NCBI GenBank assembly: GCA_007844125.1 | Contig: CM017556.1 | Span: 25,709,714 to 25,773,713 of the forward strand | Direction: 5' to 3' | From: Sinonovacula constricta | Lineage: Eukaryota; Mollusca; Bivalvia; Cardiida; Solecurtidae | Length of the DNA: 64,000 nucleotides | Shown: positions 61,187 to 64,000 of the stretch, one piece after another | Position numbering within the stretch: the first letter of the stretch is position 1 | Layout of the letters: each line of letters opens with the position of its first letter | The notes under the pieces: generated by a model | What the model was told of the DNA's origin: nothing | The model's input: the letters and a program-made list of their open reading frames with translations, nothing else | Databases searched by the model: none | Translations under genes and position numbers: made by a program

Positions 61187-61575
61187 TGAGTGTTTGGCTT
61201 CATAAAACTCTTGTCTTTGTTGGATGAGAACGACTGGCACCTAATTCCCTCATTAGATCCTGGCGTATTGAGTTGATTCATTAGCGTATGCCTTAATTGG
61301 AAAAGACAAGAACACTATTCAGTTGAGAAACAATTTCATCCTACTTGTATCATTTATGTTCGAATAATATTGGCATTGAAATATTTATCCTAGATTTGGC
61401 ACAACTAGTTTGAATGGCAATACTATTTGGATTCTAGTTACTATTATTGAGTGGTATGTAAGAGGGTTGACGCTATGAGAGAGTACGAATACACCACGTA
61501 ACTTACAAATTATAACATGGTTATTACGACATGATATTGTAAGGGGTGAGACTTTATACAAAAGATACATAAACC
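61187..61575. other. Non-coding stretch
   Basis: Nothing recognised. Confidence 0.5.
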
Positions 61576-61577
61576 AA

Positions 61578-61900
61578 GTGATTAAACACCGTGTATGAAC
61601 ATTGATTCCGTCAATTGTTCATCCATAATACATATCCTAACATTCTGGAACAAACCAGGTGATCAAAGGCCGTGTAGGCACATTTAGCCAACCGTTCCTC
61701 CATCATGCATATCTGAAAATCGCTAGCATAAAAACAGAAATCAAACATCATATATAAACATTACGTCAACTGTTCATCCATATCACATATCTTAACATCA
61801 CTATTATGAACCGGGTGATCAAACACCATGTACGAACATTACGCCATCAGTTCATCAATATCACATATCTGAACATCACTAGTTACAATAAGAGTGATCA
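61578..61900 (+). repeat. 78-bp tandem repeat, four copies
   Basis: Unit starts (gtgatcaaacacc) at 61578, 61659, 61737, 61815 and a partial fifth at 61893, spacing 81, 78, 78, 78. Each unit contains tgttcatcca-type, cacatatct and aacatcact words. Confidence 0.9.
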
Positions 61901-61904
61901 GTAC

Positions 61905-62268
61905 TTTGTATCCTGATACCTACATATATGTTAGAAATAGGGGTGCACGTACCATTCAAAGCACACATCACCTTGCGAGACTGTGGCGACAGCGTCTAGC
62001 TATAAGGGCGTGGAGCATTCACATGGGTGTATCGCCAACGTCAACTGACCCTTTGTGTTATTCTTTATTTGCACCATACGTTAAGGTAGTGCAATGTATT
62101 ATATTATATTTATGTATAATGTTATAATCTTTAACATAAACCATGGACATAACAATATGCGTTATTTTCATCACCATTGTACATGTGCTACAGTGACACA
62201 TTGTTAATCTTCTCTCACCGGGTTAAAGTATCATCACTTCAGTTGGACGATCAATACCGACACATAGT
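61905..62268. other. Non-coding stretch
   Basis: Nothing recognised. A short + strand frame (61894-62127) has no family signature. Confidence 0.5.
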
Positions 62269-62781
62269 GTTTGGTCTTATTCACGATAGCAGAAATTAAA
62301 ACGGTTGGTTTTATTTACAGTAACTGCAAATGAAACGTTTGATTTTACTCTCGTTAACTGAAACTGGAACGTTTGGTTTTATCCAGGGTAATTGCAATTG
62401 GAACGTATGGCCTTAGTCAGGGTAACTGCAATTGGAACGTTTGGTCTTGTTCACGGTAACTGCAGGTGGAACGTTTGGTCTCATTCTTCGTAAATGCAAT
62501 TGGAACGTTTAGTCTTATTTATGTTAACTGCAATTGGAACGTTTGGTCTTGTTCACGGTAACTGCAATTGGAACGTTTGGTCTTATTCACGGTAACTGCA
62601 ATTGAAACGTTTGGTTTTGTTCACGGTAAATGCAATTGGAACATTTGGTCTTATTCACGGTTAATGCAGTTGGAACGTTTGGCTTATTTCACGGTAACTG
62701 CAGTTGGTACGTTTGTTCTGATTCACGGTAACTGAAATCGAAACGTTTGATCTTGTTTACGGTGACTGCAATTGGAACTTA
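62269..62781 (+). repeat. 34-bp minisatellite (second, unrelated unit), about 15 copies
   Basis: Unit: ggtaactgcaattggaacgt, then ttggtcttattcac, exactly 34 bp. Central copies are the most alike, edge copies diverge. It is not related in sequence to the 34-bp array at 40257. Confidence 0.96.
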
Positions 62782-62828
62782 CTTCTCAGTCCCTCTCCAC
62801 GTGAGTGCCACTCCTCATCGGGACGTAA

Positions 62829-62955
62829 AATGTCAGGTGAAAATCTTCAAGCTGATCTGCGATGCCTGATTGATTCTACCCATACATCCGTCTTGGATCT
62901 ATTTTCACAAATAGTAAGCTGGACACAATTTATCGGTGCGATTATTTGAGCACCC
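62829..62955 (+). mobile_element. SINE-B body fragment, old
   Basis: gatctgcgatgcctgattga, ttctaccc, catccgtctt, agctggaca, and a tatcggtgcgattatt 3' end, in SINE-B order. Head lost. Confidence 0.6.
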
Positions 62956-64000
62956 CACTCTCCCCACCCAATAAACAGACCTTTTCGGTTTCTGGAATAC
63001 CGGACTAGGTCAAACACTATGTTTTACGATATTCGTTGGATCGAACACCAATCACAGGCATCATTTACTGTTTCGACGTGTAAGATCTCTGTATTGAATG
63101 AGTCCCATCATTTGGCAAAAGGCTTCTTCGTCTTGTGGCCACATTAAATGGACTCCCAAAAGACACCATATGCTGCTATGTCTTGTGTGGACAGTACTAC
63201 AGTTGTTGAATCCCAACAGGCGTCAGAACGTGTTGTACCATTTCAACGAGCCATGTCTTTCTATGCCTAAATAATAACAATACATTCGCAGGACGTGCTC
63301 TCGAGTGTTGTTTCAGAAAAGATCCAATCTAAGCGATGATTATTTTAGCGGCAACGGATGTGCAGATGATATCGAATTAAAAAATATAATATTGATATCA
63401 ATATTATGTTTACAAATTGGGTTATTCTAGAAATAATGTTGGAATGAATAATGTTAATTCAGCACATCTAAATTTTGTGACTACGTGTCCTTTTCATTGT
63501 GTGTGTATTGTAACTACTTGCAGTGCTATTCAACTGGCAGCCAGCAATTGATAAATACCCGGTTGTTCAAACAAGCAGAACTGATACCGTAGCAGCGTTG
63601 TGTCATTTGCAAAATGAAACACGATCAATTGGGTTCATACTGCCACCCACGCAAATTAATAACTGATGATAGAAGTACAACATCTGGCATAACCGATATT
63701 TGGCCAGCATTACCACTATCAGCTCAATCGGAACACCTCGGATAATTCACGAATCATTTCTCGGATGTATGTAGGTAGTCGGATCACCTCGGCCATTTCC
63801 CTAAATGGGACTTATTTTGTGACAGAAGGTCAAAACAAAGATGGCTGCTCGGATGAGTAATAGTATGATACCAGTTAAATCTGTGGCTGCTTCAAATTTA
63901 AATCATTCAAGTTAAATTTACAAAACGCAGCAAACAAAACAGCTGTCAAACGACGCCATTGTTGATGTTTTGTGCGAACTACATTTTAGACTTATTCTTT
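62956..64000. other. Non-coding end of window
   Basis: No gene recognised. At 63784-63800 a ctcggccatttcc word matches the helicase-fragment leader motif (1152-1167; mirror at 46493-46508). Close by is aaagatggctgc (63839-63850), which resembles a YY1-type promoter site. A degraded SINE-B-like head may lie at 63070-63110. Confidence 0.35.

Noticed and set aside
63940..63968. A minus-strand ATG with MASFDSC, resembling another RecQ-like start, near a ctcggccatttcc word
   Set aside because: Only about seven residues before an early stop; too short to support, and the leader word lies on the wrong side for this strand.

Overview
This is AT-rich nuclear DNA from an animal. The intron-style splice signals, sparse coding content, abundant microsatellites, tRNA-derived SINEs and MITE-like palindromes fit a lophotrochozoan, most likely a bivalve mollusc. 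The organism call is inference from the style of the repeats and proteins, not from a marker gene. There is no bacterial, organellar or viral gene content that I can see.

One gene is clearly intact: an intronless 466-codon small-conductance Ca2+-activated K+ channel (SK/KCNN family) at 43250-44650 on the + strand. It has six membrane segments, an SVGYGD selectivity filter, a calmodulin-binding domain and a C-terminal coiled coil. A likely 5' noncoding exon lies about 8 kb upstream (splice donor after 35218), and splice acceptors stand just before 42725 and 43081. At least four decayed relatives of the same gene lie in the same 64 kb: copy A (about 5100-5960, -), copy B (11340-11910, -), copy C (18480-19070, -) and copy D (56790-58520, +, split by insertions). 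Each keeps the 5' untranslated leader and the N-terminal part, so these are DNA-level duplications rather than processed retrocopies.

Layout. 0.1-22.4 kb is a decayed, direct, three-unit tandem segmental duplication (unit A 0.1-6.0, B 8.1-15.3, C 16.6-22.4), each unit holding one dead SK copy on the minus strand. 22.4-35 kb is mostly non-coding with scattered repeats. 35-45 kb is the SK locus, with a 34-bp minisatellite (40257-41105) inside the putative leader intron. 45.1-47.3 kb holds a possible two-exon small membrane protein and, in its putative intron, an inverted fragment of a RecQ-like helicase. 47.9-59.4 kb is repeat-rich, with inverted-repeat pairs around dead copy D. 58.8-62.8 kb is a cluster of four more tandem repeats (46, 63, 78 and 34 bp periods) plus a GC-richer block.

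Repeat families recognised by eye: SINE-A (four good copies and one old one, several with target-site duplications), tRNA-Ser/Leu-like SINE-B, SINE-C with an 11-bp target duplication, a non-tRNA family here called C-rep (ten copies, one with a 16-bp target duplication), and two MITE-type palindromes. The most interesting biology is the local birth and death of an intronless SK-channel cluster. All similarities were judged by reading; no alignment or database search was run.
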